Made by a program: the position numbers and the translations under genes
Assembly: GCA_004558525.1 (NCBI GenBank)
Contig: SFCQ01000019.1
Coordinates: 1-26,336, forward strand
Source: Clostridiales bacterium
GTDB taxonomy: Bacteria > Bacillota > Clostridia > Christensenellales > CAG-138
Length of the DNA: 26,336 nucleotides
Direction of reading: 5' to 3'
The notes under the pieces: generated by a model
Databases searched by the model: none
Told to the model about the DNA's origin: nothing
The model's input: the letters and a program-made list of their open reading frames with translations, nothing else
Shown: positions 1 to 6,477 of the stretch, in pieces
Layout: each line of letters starts with the position of its first letter
Numbering within the stretch: position 1 is the first letter of the stretch

Positions 1-95
1 TTACTTGCTTGTTTCTCGATCTTTTGCACTATATAGTTTTCAAGGTGCGCCCTGCGCCCTGAGCTCCCGCACTCTCGTCCGTTCCCTCAGCGCGC
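1..95 (-). other. Untranslated leader, rRNA-operon-like
   Basis: Read on the minus strand, the stretch downstream of the promoter is GC-rich and then contains CCTTGAAAACT (35-45) followed by an A-rich tract. In Firmicutes, a CTTTGAAAACT-like boxA/processing sequence typically lies shortly before 16S or in the 16S-23S spacer. I see no start codon with a ribosome-binding site. The 16S or 23S gene would begin outside the window. A window edge here would also fit an assembly break at an rRNA repeat. Confidence 0.45.
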
Positions 96-101
96 TTGAT
101 A

Positions 102-130
102 AGCATACCAAATCACTTATCAATTGTCAA
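102..130 (-). promoter_or_regulatory. Strong leftward promoter, probably for an rRNA operon
   Basis: On the minus strand there is a perfect -35 TTGACA (125-130), a 17-nt spacer and a -10 TATGCT (102-107, 4 of 6 consensus). Transcription would start near position 95 and run off the left edge. No open frame follows in that direction, and the leader resembles those of Firmicutes rRNA operons. The promoter is seen; its rRNA target is inferred. Confidence 0.6.
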
Positions 131-168
131 CACTCTATTTCAACATTTTTTGACTTAATTTTTGCCAC

Positions 169-198
169 TTGCCGAAAAAGCCTTAATATACGTATAAT
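169..198 (+). promoter_or_regulatory. Promoter of murI
   Basis: TTGCCG (169-174, 4 of 6) is followed by an 18-nt spacer and a perfect TATAAT (193-198). The murI ATG is 40 nt downstream. It is back to back with the leftward promoter at 102-130. Confidence 0.5.
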
Positions 199-237
199 AT
201 TCTATACAAAGAATTTTTTGGGAGATTGATTCTGATC

Positions 238-1014
238 ATGGATGTCCGCCCTATCGGTTTCTTTGACAGCGGTCTTGGCGGCGCGAGCGTGCTGCGCGAA
301 GCCATTCGCATGCTGCCGCACGAAAACTACATATATTACGGTGATGATGCCAACGCGCCATATGGCGACAGGGATTATGCTGACATAGCCAATTTGACAA
401 TAGCCAGTATGGAAAAGCTGGCCCGGCTCGGCATAAAGGCCGCGGTAATAGCCTGCAACACCGCTACTGCAACATGTATAGACCGCCTGCGCGCACGGTT
501 TGATTTCCCGATAGTGAGCATAGAACCCGCCATAAAGCCTGCTTGTGAGGCCGGAGGCAACGGTAAGGTGCTCATGTTGGCCACAGCCGCCACGGCTCGG
601 CTTCCGCGCTACAGGCAGCTTCTTTCGCGCATGGTGGAGCCTGAACGCGTTATCAGCGTGCCATGCCCTGGCCTTGTTGAGCGCATAGAAGACGGAGTGT
701 TAGCGGCCGATGGTTTTGACGATATTCTATATAAGCATCTTGCTTTTCTTGAAGGAGAAACGGTAGACGCCATAGTTATGGGCTGCACACACTATGTTTT
801 TATAAAAGATGCGTTCGAGCGTTATGCCGCTATTCATTTTAACGGAAGGGCAAAGCTTTTTGACGGCAACGAGGCTACCGTAAGGCAGCTTGGGCGGGTA
901 TTAAAAGAGAACGGCATTGAAAACGGCTCAGGCTCGGCCTTGATAGACTACCGCACAAGCGGAGACAGGCTCAAGCTTGAACCGGTATTCCTTTCGCTTA
1001 TAAACCGCTTATAA
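238..1014 (+). CDS. murI: Glutamate racemase
   Basis: Interconverts L- and D-glutamate in the cytoplasm, supplying D-Glu for the peptidoglycan stem peptide. The N-terminal PIGFFDSGLGG motif carries the first substrate-binding Asp-Ser. Around residue 70 is the catalytic CNTA motif (IACNTATATC), and near residue 180 the second catalytic GCTHY motif. At 258 aa the length is normal. I chose the ATG at 238: GGGAG at 220-224 gives it a somewhat long 13-nt spacing, but the in-frame TTG at 226 would sit directly on that ribosome-binding site. The gene stands alone, with its own promoter, and is convergent with yqeB only 16 nt away. No obvious terminator separates the two, so overlapping transcripts are possible. 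Confidence 0.93.
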   Translation: MDVRPIGFFDSGLGGASVLREAIRMLPHENYIYYGDDANAPYGDRDYADIANLTIASMEKLARLGIKAAVIACNTATATCIDRLRARFDFPIVSIEPAIKPACEAGGNGKVLMLATAATARLPRYRQLLSRMVEPERVISVPCPGLVERIEDGVLAADGFDDILYKHLAFLEGETVDAIVMGCTHYVFIKDAFERYAAIHFNGRAKLFDGNEATVRQLGRVLKENGIENGSGSALIDYRTSGDRLKLEPVFLSLINRL

Positions 1015-1030
1015 GCCGCAATGTTCAGCT

Positions 1031-1819
1031 TTACAGGCGCCTGCTCAGACTCAATATCGCCTCAAGCACGCCTCCGGCTACCGCCATCGACTTATCTGAA
1101 ACCGTCAGGCAATACTCCCTTATGCCGCGCGGGTCTATGTCGCCGCTCTTCATTCCCTTGTGTACGCTGCTGCCTTCCGGAAGCAGGCCGCGCAAAACGC
1201 CCGATATGGCGGCAAGCATAGGCTCGTCGCTGACCTCAGCCACGCAGTCCCCCGCCTTCACAATATCGCCAATGCTTTTTTTAGGCATAAACAGACCGTC
1301 CGCAGGTGCGCGCAGCACCCTTTCGGCTCCATATCCGGCAATTATTCCCGGTATGCCGGTATTCGGCGCCGCCGAGCCGGACTTTATGACCCTGCCAAGA
1401 TTATGACCTCTCTGCGTTTCTATAACGGCATGGCAATCCCTGCCCGCACAGAATCCGGGACCCAGCGCTATGACTATTCCTGCGTCGTCTATTTTTGTAT
1501 TTATGTTCCTTTTTGCAAGTACGGCGTCAACTAAGACGTCCGGCAAAAGCTCATTTTTTATGCTGCAATCCTCATCTGCAATCACGGGAATGATCCTTTT
1601 GCTCATAAGCCGCCTTGCTTCTTTGGCGTCGTAGGCTCTTTTAGCCAAAACGTCCTCAACATGCGTTTGGCCAAGGCGTATAGCCTCGCTGAAGCAGACC
1701 GTTCTTCTTATCGCGGTCGGCTTTTCCATATCCGTCATCGCCACGTCAAATCCGGCCCTGTATAGCCTCAGCGCCGCTCCGGAGGCCATGTCGCCCGCCC
1801 CCTTTATCAGCACAAGCAT
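1031..1819 (-). CDS. yqeB: YqeB / EF2563 family selenium-dependent molybdenum hydroxylase accessory protein
   Basis: This 262-aa cytoplasmic protein belongs to the EF2563 family, a marker of genomes with selenium-dependent molybdenum hydroxylases (labile selenium cofactor, xanthine dehydrogenase type). Its exact biochemical role is not established. The N-terminus VLIKGAGDMASGAALRL resembles a nucleotide-binding loop. Family-typical stretches GPGFCAGRDC and RGHNLGRVI lie mid-protein, followed by a lipoyl/biotinyl-like APADGLFMPKKSIGDIVKAG segment. I chose the ATG at 1819 over 1825 because GAGGGGG (1827-1833) lies 7 nt before it and only 1 nt before the other. The gene overlaps the end of yqeC by 13 nt, so the two are coupled. 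No hydroxylase, selD or molybdopterin gene is in the window. Confidence 0.85.
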   Translation of the reverse strand: MLVLIKGAGDMASGAALRLYRAGFDVAMTDMEKPTAIRRTVCFSEAIRLGQTHVEDVLAKRAYDAKEARRLMSKRIIPVIADEDCSIKNELLPDVLVDAVLAKRNINTKIDDAGIVIALGPGFCAGRDCHAVIETQRGHNLGRVIKSGSAAPNTGIPGIIAGYGAERVLRAPADGLFMPKKSIGDIVKAGDCVAEVSDEPMLAAISGVLRGLLPEGSSVHKGMKSGDIDPRGIREYCLTVSDKSMAVAGGVLEAILSLSRRL

Positions 1820-2475
1820 TCCCATTCCCCCTCGATAAGCGCGCCGGAATACACCGGTCCTTCTATCAGGCGCGCCAGCTTTTGAGCTGCGCCTGGAGCG
1901 GCAGCGTCAATCTGGTTCAGAAATACCTTTGTGTGCAGGGCTTCTTTATTTATAACCTCAGCTGCTATCTCCGGCGTGATTATATCGTTTTCAGAGCAGA
2001 GTGCAAGTTGGCAATAAAGCCTGCTCCTATGCGCCGCTTCGGAAACCTTTTTGCCTATTCCCGTCATTCCCACCACAAGTATAACATCATTCACTTCATC
2101 TGGGATAACCGGCTCATAGCTTTCATGCGCCTTCATCGGAAGCCCCTTGGAGCCGTCCGCCTCGATAAGCACATAGTCTGCCATGCCGATAAGCCTGCTC
2201 ACGGCTATATCCGGCGGGCAAAGCTTTTTTTCATCATTTAGCTTGCCTGCGCATATTGCCCTTCCGGCACTTACCATGCGCACAACATCGTCCTCACTTG
2301 GATTGAGCAGCACCGGCATGCTGTCCGGCGGCTTAATATGCGTTGTAGTCGTAACTATGACGCTGTTTTCAGCCTCCAGCTCATTAGCAAGCGTATACAT
2401 GAGCGTAGTCTTCCCGCCACCGCCTATCATAGCCACAGCGCCTTTTTTGATTTCCATAAGCTCACATAGCCGCAC
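1807..2475 (-). CDS. yqeC: YqeC, putative selenium-dependent hydroxylase cofactor biosynthesis ATP-binding protein
   Basis: The protein is about 222 aa with an N-terminal P-loop, GGGGKTT at residues 18-24, then VTTTTHI, DYVLIEADGSKGLPMKAH and VVGMTGIGK. These match the YqeC family, which co-occurs with YqeB and selenium-dependent molybdenum hydroxylases and is presumed to act in cofactor maturation or insertion. The frame extends to an ATG at 2490, but the only good ribosome-binding site (GGAGGA) lies inside that extension, 7 nt before a GTG at 2475. GTG is therefore my preferred start, and it also gives the usual family N-terminus. First gene of a two-gene operon with yqeB. Confidence 0.82.
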   Translation of the reverse strand: MRLCELMEIKKGAVAMIGGGGKTTLMYTLANELEAENSVIVTTTTHIKPPDSMPVLLNPSEDDVVRMVSAGRAICAGKLNDEKKLCPPDIAVSRLIGMADYVLIEADGSKGLPMKAHESYEPVIPDEVNDVILVVGMTGIGKKVSEAAHRSRLYCQLALCSENDIITPEIAAEVINKEALHTKVFLNQIDAAAPGAAQKLARLIEGPVYSGALIEGEWECLC

Positions 2476-2517
2476 TGCCGTTTCCTCCATACGTTGCGTA
2501 GTCGTTATACTTATATG

Positions 2518-2546
2518 AGAATATCGTACAATCGTGGCGAAGTCAA
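2518..2546 (-). promoter_or_regulatory. Promoter of yqeC-yqeB
   Basis: Minus-strand TTGACT (2541-2546, 5 of 6), a 17-nt spacer and TATTCT (2518-2523, 4 of 6). The predicted transcript starts about 35 nt before the GTG start of yqeC. Confidence 0.55.
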
Positions 2547-2621
2547 TCTTTTTGTAGGGTTTATATCGGATTTCGCGCCAAGCGGCTATACATGCATAAT
2601 GCGCAACTTAAAATACGTTGA

Positions 2622-2645
2622 ATCGGGCGGCACATGCCGCCCGAT
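2622..2645 (-). terminator. Hairpin terminator between LysR gene and yqeC
   Basis: A perfect 10-bp stem (ATCGGGCGGC / GCCGCCCGAT) with a 4-nt loop lies 35 nt past the LysR stop. Outer AAATAC / GTATTT can extend the stem. The T-rich tail is short and offset, so it may be a weak or bidirectional terminator. It isolates lysR transcription from yqeC. Confidence 0.6.
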
Positions 2646-2679
2646 CGTAGTATTTCATGCCGTCTTGTGTTTGCGGCCC

Positions 2680-3576
2680 TTACTTTTCCCCGCTTTCATC
2701 AAGCACTATCTGTATGAATCTTTCCGCCGCCGGCGAAAGAGGGACGCCTTCAAGGGATATCAGGCCTATGTTGCGTGAAGGCATCGGCGTTTGAAGCTTT
2801 ATCTCAAACAGCTCGCCGCTGTCTATGGCTTCGGCTGCGAACTCATACGTTACGCAGGCCACGCCAAGGCCTATCTTTGCAAACTCAACAAGCAGGCTGT
2901 GCGCGCCAAGCTCTATCTCAGGTCTTAGCGTAACGCCGCACACGGCCGCAAAATCATCAAGATATTTTCTTGAGTTGGACGCCTTTTCAAGCAGCACCAG
3001 CGGCTCGCGCGAAAGCTCCTCCAGCGTTACCTGCCTGTCCGCAAGATGCTTGAACCTTGACGACGCCACAAACACATCATGCACCTTGAGCACCTCTTTG
3101 ACCGCAAGCGAGCCGTCTATAACAGGCAGATTCACAAGCGCTATATCCACCTTGCCGACTTTAAGCAGCTCAACCGTATCCGGCGTGGTGCGGTTGGTGA
3201 CCTGAAGCTGTATATCAGGATACTCCGAATGGAACTTTTCAAGATAAGGCAGAAGGAAATACTGGCACAGCGTATCGCTTGCGCCTATCATAAGCCCGCC
3301 GGACTGCAGCGTGCGCATACGGTTCAGCTTGTCCTCAGCAGCGGCGATAAGGCTGACAGCCTTATCCGCATAGCTGTACAGCATTCTGCCTTCGCTGGTC
3401 AACGATATGCCTCTGCTCGTGCGCGTAAAAAGCGTGCAGCCGAGCGTATACTCCAGCCTGTGCATGGATTGGCTTATGGCAGGCTGACTCACATAAAGCT
3501 CCCTTGCCGCGTTGGACAGGCTGCCGCAGCGCGCAACGGTGCAGAATATGCTGTAAAGGTCAAGATCAGTCGGCAT
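2680..3576 (-). CDS. LysR family transcriptional regulator
   Basis: A 298-aa LysR-type regulator. The N-terminal winged helix-turn-helix covers about residues 5-65 (FCTVARCGSLSNAAREL, YVSQPAISQSMHRLE, LFTRTSRGISLT). The effector-binding domain (about 90-295) contains GLMIGASDTLCQYFLLPYL and the IGLGVACVTYEFA strand. The start ATG has GGGAGG about 10 nt upstream. The gene is divergent from the alpha/beta hydrolase with a 149-bp gap, the classic arrangement for a LysR regulator controlling its neighbour and itself. A palindrome spanning both promoters supports that. The effector is unknown. Confidence 0.9.
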   Translation of the reverse strand: MPTDLDLYSIFCTVARCGSLSNAARELYVSQPAISQSMHRLEYTLGCTLFTRTSRGISLTSEGRMLYSYADKAVSLIAAAEDKLNRMRTLQSGGLMIGASDTLCQYFLLPYLEKFHSEYPDIQLQVTNRTTPDTVELLKVGKVDIALVNLPVIDGSLAVKEVLKVHDVFVASSRFKHLADRQVTLEELSREPLVLLEKASNSRKYLDDFAAVCGVTLRPEIELGAHSLLVEFAKIGLGVACVTYEFAAEAIDSGELFEIKLQTPMPSRNIGLISLEGVPLSPAAERFIQIVLDESGEK

Positions 3577-3611
3577 TTTTAATATCCTCCCATTATAGGG
3601 TATTATATTTG

Positions 3612-3640
3612 ATTATACATAACCTTTTATCACAATGCAA
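3612..3640 (-). promoter_or_regulatory. Promoter of the LysR gene
   Basis: TATAAT (3612-3617) on the minus strand with TTGCAT (3635-3640) 17 nt upstream. The -35 overlaps the left half of the palindrome at 3636-3663, consistent with autorepression. Confidence 0.45.
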
Positions 3641-3663
3641 TAAGTTTTTCTAATATTACTGCA
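3636..3663. promoter_or_regulatory. Candidate LysR operator
   Basis: TGCAATAA, 12 nt, TTACTGCA: a 7-of-8 inverted repeat in the divergent intergenic region. One half overlaps the -35 of the LysR gene, the other the -35 of the hydrolase gene. The symmetry is seen; regulator identity is inferred from position. Confidence 0.45.
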
Positions 3664-3678
3664 ATATGCACCGCAAGA

Positions 3679-3687
3679 TGGTATAAT
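3679..3687 (+). promoter_or_regulatory. Extended -10 promoter of the alpha/beta hydrolase gene
   Basis: TGG followed by a perfect TATAAT (3682-3687) makes an extended -10. The -35 position (3659-3664, CTGCAA) is poor, as is common for activator-dependent LysR targets. Confidence 0.5.
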
Positions 3688-3725
3688 ATGCTTAAATCAA
3701 GCCAAAATGCAAGGAGGCAATTCAA

Positions 3726-4640
3726 ATGGAGCAAAAAATGATACCTTCTTCCACGGGATTGTGCAACATAAACCTGCGTTTCTGGGAGCCTGCGGACAAG
3801 GCGCCGCGCGCAGTACTGACTATTATGCACGGTATGGCGGAGCATGTTGACCGTTATGACGCTTTTGCAGGATTTCTAAATCAAAATGGTATCGCCGTTG
3901 CCGCCGCGGACATGGCTTCGCACGGCAAAAGCATAAGCGAAAACGGTATCCGCGGCTATTTTGGCGAGGAAAACGGCTGGGAGCATCTTGTTGAGGACGC
4001 CTGCAACGTGCATCAGGTCATAAAAGAAGCTTATCCCTCTATTCCCTGCTTCCTTCTTGGGCACAGCATGGGCTCCTTCCTTGCCCGCTCATATGCTGCA
4101 AGGCACGGCGAGGATATAGCTGCCTTCATATTCTGCGGCACTGCCGGAAAGAATCCCATAATGCCCATAGCAAAGCTTTTTGCGAAAAATGAAATAAAGA
4201 GGATAGGCCCGTCAACGCCTTCCAGAAAGCTCGACTCTATGGCGTTTGGCGCATACAGCAAGCCCTTTGAAAGGCGCACCGCCTTCGATTGGCTCAGCGC
4301 TGATAAGGAAAATGTGGATAGGTACGTTGCCGATCCGCTTTGCGGTTTTACGTTCACGGCGGCGGCATTTCTTGATCTTTTTACCGGCCTTAACGAGGTT
4401 TCAAAAAGCGATTGGGCAAGCAAGGTGCCTGACAAGCCCATATTCGTAATAGCCGGCGATAAGGATCCCGTAGGCAACATGGGCAAAGGGCCAAGGGAGG
4501 TCGCCGCAAAGCTCACCGCGACCGGCCATGACGTAACGTTTAAGCTTTATCCCGGCATGAGGCATGAAATACTTAACGAGACCGGCAAGGAAGCCGTTTG
4601 GCAGGACGTTTTGGGCTTTCTTAACATGCATATTGGCTGA
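3726..4640 (+). CDS. Alpha/beta hydrolase, monoacylglycerol lipase / lysophospholipase type
   Basis: A 304-aa soluble serine hydrolase of the Hydrolase_4 family. HGMAEH at residues 35-40 forms the oxyanion region and GHSMGS carries nucleophile Ser114. A late Asp in VIAGDKDPVG and His in YPGMRHEILNE complete the triad. Family members cleave monoacylglycerols, lysophospholipids or other carboxyl esters; the substrate here cannot be read from sequence. No signal peptide is seen. AAGGAGG (3711-3717) lies 8 nt before the ATG. The gene is divergent from the LysR gene, which probably regulates it. The next gene starts 9 nt downstream, so the two may be co-transcribed. Confidence 0.9.
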   Translation: MEQKMIPSSTGLCNINLRFWEPADKAPRAVLTIMHGMAEHVDRYDAFAGFLNQNGIAVAAADMASHGKSISENGIRGYFGEENGWEHLVEDACNVHQVIKEAYPSIPCFLLGHSMGSFLARSYAARHGEDIAAFIFCGTAGKNPIMPIAKLFAKNEIKRIGPSTPSRKLDSMAFGAYSKPFERRTAFDWLSADKENVDRYVADPLCGFTFTAAAFLDLFTGLNEVSKSDWASKVPDKPIFVIAGDKDPVGNMGKGPREVAAKLTATGHDVTFKLYPGMRHEILNETGKEAVWQDVLGFLNMHIG

Positions 4641-4649
4641 GGTGCTTCT

Positions 4650-5219
4650 ATGGCGCATTACGATTGGGCAACGCTGTATGAAAAGCTGTCCTGCTGCACG
4701 GATTGCGCGCTTGCAAAGGGCAGGAACAATGTGGTTATAGGCGTGGGCAATCCTGTGGCTGACATAATGCTTATCGGCGAAGGCCCTGGCCGCGATGAGG
4801 ATATGCAGGGCTATCCGTTCGTCGGCGCGGCGGGCCAGCTTCTTGATAAGATGCTTGCGGCTATAGGGCTGGACAGGACAAAGGTATACATAGCTAACAT
4901 AGTCAAATGCCGCCCGCCGCAGAACAGGACGCCGCTTGAGGACGAGGCTATGGCCTGCCTGCCGTATCTCAGGGCGCAGGTGGCTCTCGTGCGGCCAAAG
5001 ATAATAGTGTGCCTCGGCAAAACAGCGGCATTGTATGTTTACGATAAGGATATACACATAACGCGGGACCGCGGCATATGGCGCATCAAAAAGGGCATAT
5101 GGATACTGCCCACATATCACCCTGCGGCGCTGCTGAGGGATCAAAGCAAAAAGAAAGAAGCTTGGGAGGATATGCAGGCCTTAAGGGACAAGATAAAGGA
5201 GCTTGATATAGCGCTATAA
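4650..5219 (+). CDS. Uracil-DNA glycosylase, family 4 (Fe-S)
   Basis: Removes uracil from DNA by hydrolysing the N-glycosidic bond, starting base-excision repair. At 189 aa it has the family 4 signature: GEGPGRDEDMQGYPFVGAAG (residues 44-63), KCRPPQNRTP, and HPAALLR near the C-terminus. Cysteines 16, 19, 87 and 103 (CxxC plus C-x15-C) match the 4Fe-4S ligands of the family. The start ATG follows GAGGTG by 5 nt and lies 9 nt past the hydrolase stop. The tight spacing suggests co-transcription with the hydrolase, though the functions are unrelated. Confidence 0.92.
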   Translation: MAHYDWATLYEKLSCCTDCALAKGRNNVVIGVGNPVADIMLIGEGPGRDEDMQGYPFVGAAGQLLDKMLAAIGLDRTKVYIANIVKCRPPQNRTPLEDEAMACLPYLRAQVALVRPKIIVCLGKTAALYVYDKDIHITRDRGIWRIKKGIWILPTYHPAALLRDQSKKKEAWEDMQALRDKIKELDIAL

Positions 5220-5242
5220 GCCGCGCCAAACAGCTAAAGCGG

Positions 5243-5271
5243 ATAATTGAAATAGTAATAAAGCATATTTT
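5243..5271 (+). promoter_or_regulatory. Possible mother-cell sigma (SigE-like) promoter of sigK
   Basis: ATA (5243-5245), 18 nt, then CATATTTT (5264-5271) partly matches the SigE pattern ATA / CATACANT. No good SigA promoter is visible in the 100-nt gap. The assignment rests on a weak match plus knowledge that sigK is transcribed in the mother cell. Confidence 0.3.
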
Positions 5272-5320
5272 TCGAGCATATTCTTACCTTGCCACCACAT
5301 TTTGGCAGGAGGTTAAGGAT

Positions 5321-6010
5321 ATGCTCGGATTGTTTATACGTCTTGTCTCCAAGCTTTTTTTCTTTACAGGATATGTTGGGCTGAACAGCTCCTTCCCCGA
5401 GCCGCTTTCAAAGGAGGAGGAAAAGCAGTGTCTTGAAGCTATGGCCGGCGGCGACAGCGATGCCCGCGCAAAGCTCATAGAGCACAACCTCAGGCTCGTT
5501 GCGCACATAGCAAAAAAATACGCCTCGCCAAAGCGCGATACCGACGACCTTATATCTATTGGCACGGTTGGGCTTATAAAGGCCGTTTCCACCTTCAATT
5601 CAGAAAAAAGCAAAACGCTTGCCGCATATGCCGCAAGGTGTATAGAAAATGAGATATTGATGTCATTAAGATCGGAGAAGAAGCAAAGCGGCGAAGTATA
5701 TCTTATGGAGCCAATAGGCACCGACAACGACGGCAACGAGATATCGCTTTGCGACATACTTGGCACGGACGCTGACCATGTGCATAATGAGGCGGAGCGC
5801 AGCATGGAAGCCGAGCGCCTTTGGCATGCCATAGATGGAGCCCTGCCGGAGCGCGAGCGCACCGTGATACGGCTTCGCTACGGCCTGCTCGGGGGCCGCT
5901 GCCTTCCGCAAAGAGAAGTAGCCTCGATTTTAGGCATATCCCGAAGCTATGTTTCGCGGCTTGAAAAGAAAGCGCTGACCAAGCTTTATTCCCGCCTTGG
6001 GGAGAAATAA
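5321..6010 (+). CDS. sigK: RNA polymerase sporulation sigma factor SigK
   Basis: Late mother-cell sigma factor directing coat and late spore genes. Region 2 contains LIEHNLRLVAHIAKKY, DDLISIGTVGLIKAV and AAYAARCIENEILMSLR. Region 4 has the helix-turn-helix QREVASILGISRSYVSRLEKKAL. The first 17 residues (MLGLFIRLVSKLFFFTG) form a hydrophobic pro-sequence, and YVGLNSSFPEPLS then aligns with the start of mature Bacillus SigK, so SpoIVFB-type processing is implied. The gene is one uninterrupted frame of 229 aa, without a skin-type element splitting it. AGGAGG (5307-5312) lies 8 nt before the ATG, preceded by a small TGCCA/TGGCA hairpin. It shows that the organism has sporulation machinery. Confidence 0.93.
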   Translation: MLGLFIRLVSKLFFFTGYVGLNSSFPEPLSKEEEKQCLEAMAGGDSDARAKLIEHNLRLVAHIAKKYASPKRDTDDLISIGTVGLIKAVSTFNSEKSKTLAAYAARCIENEILMSLRSEKKQSGEVYLMEPIGTDNDGNEISLCDILGTDADHVHNEAERSMEAERLWHAIDGALPERERTVIRLRYGLLGGRCLPQREVASILGISRSYVSRLEKKALTKLYSRLGEK

Positions 6011-6017
6011 TCAATAC

Positions 6018-6046
6018 TTGACAAAGTGAAAAAACAGTAGTATCTT
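6018..6046 (+). promoter_or_regulatory. Promoter of the PII-like / antiporter operon
   Basis: Perfect TTGACA (6018-6023), 17-nt spacer, TATCTT (6041-6046). The leader is about 75 nt and holds a CGCCGG / CCGGCG hairpin (6064-6083) followed by TTATTAT. That hairpin could be a weak attenuator but is too small to call a riboswitch. Confidence 0.6.
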
Positions 6047-6126
6047 TCAATGCGGTAAAAATGCGCCGGGGTAAAATCCGGCGTTATTATAGATTTTATA
6101 CATACATTAGAAAGGAAGGCATAACC

Positions 6127-6477
6127 ATGCAGATGTTGGTTTTTATTACCAAGCAGACTGAATGCATAAACCCCATTCTGGCCGATTTGCTCAACCGCAA
6201 CATAAGCGGCGCGACCGTTATCGACTGCGAGGGTATGCTGAAAGCCATCAACGAATCCAGTATCGATCCCCCGCCGGTATTCGGTTCGCTAAGGCACTTT
6301 ATCAATCCCGGTCAGGAAACGGTAAAGATGCTTATGATAATACCGAGGGATGATGAAAGGCTTGCGCTTGTGAAGCAAATAATTCACGAGCATGCCGGCA
6401 GGCTGGACAGGCCGAACACGGGCATAATGTTTGAAATACCCGTTATGAACGTTGAGGGGGTTTCGAAGAAGAGCTGA
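6127..6477 (+). CDS. PII-like small regulatory protein
   Basis: A 116-aa soluble protein with a ferredoxin-like PII fold pattern: beta strand MQMLVFITKQ, helix INPILADLLNRNI, strand ATVIDCEGM, a T-loop-like insert with DPPPVFG, strand VKMLMIIPRDD, a helix, then GRLDRPNTGIMFEIPVMNVEGV. The last part resembles the GKIGDGKIFV..V end of GlnB. The canonical T-loop uridylylation region is not recognisable, so this is a PII-like protein and not GlnB/GlnK. AGGAAGG precedes the ATG at 6127; the frame opens upstream but lacks a better start. Its stop overlaps the antiporter start (TGATG), implying coupled translation. I infer that it senses a small ligand and gates the antiporter. Confidence 0.7.
   Translation: MQMLVFITKQTECINPILADLLNRNISGATVIDCEGMLKAINESSIDPPPVFGSLRHFINPGQETVKMLMIIPRDDERLALVKQIIHEHAGRLDRPNTGIMFEIPVMNVEGVSKKS

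Noticed and set aside
6047..6126. Possible riboswitch in the leader of the PII-like gene
   Set aside because: Only one 6-bp hairpin in about 75 nt. Too short for ydaO or other known ion or nucleotide riboswitches.
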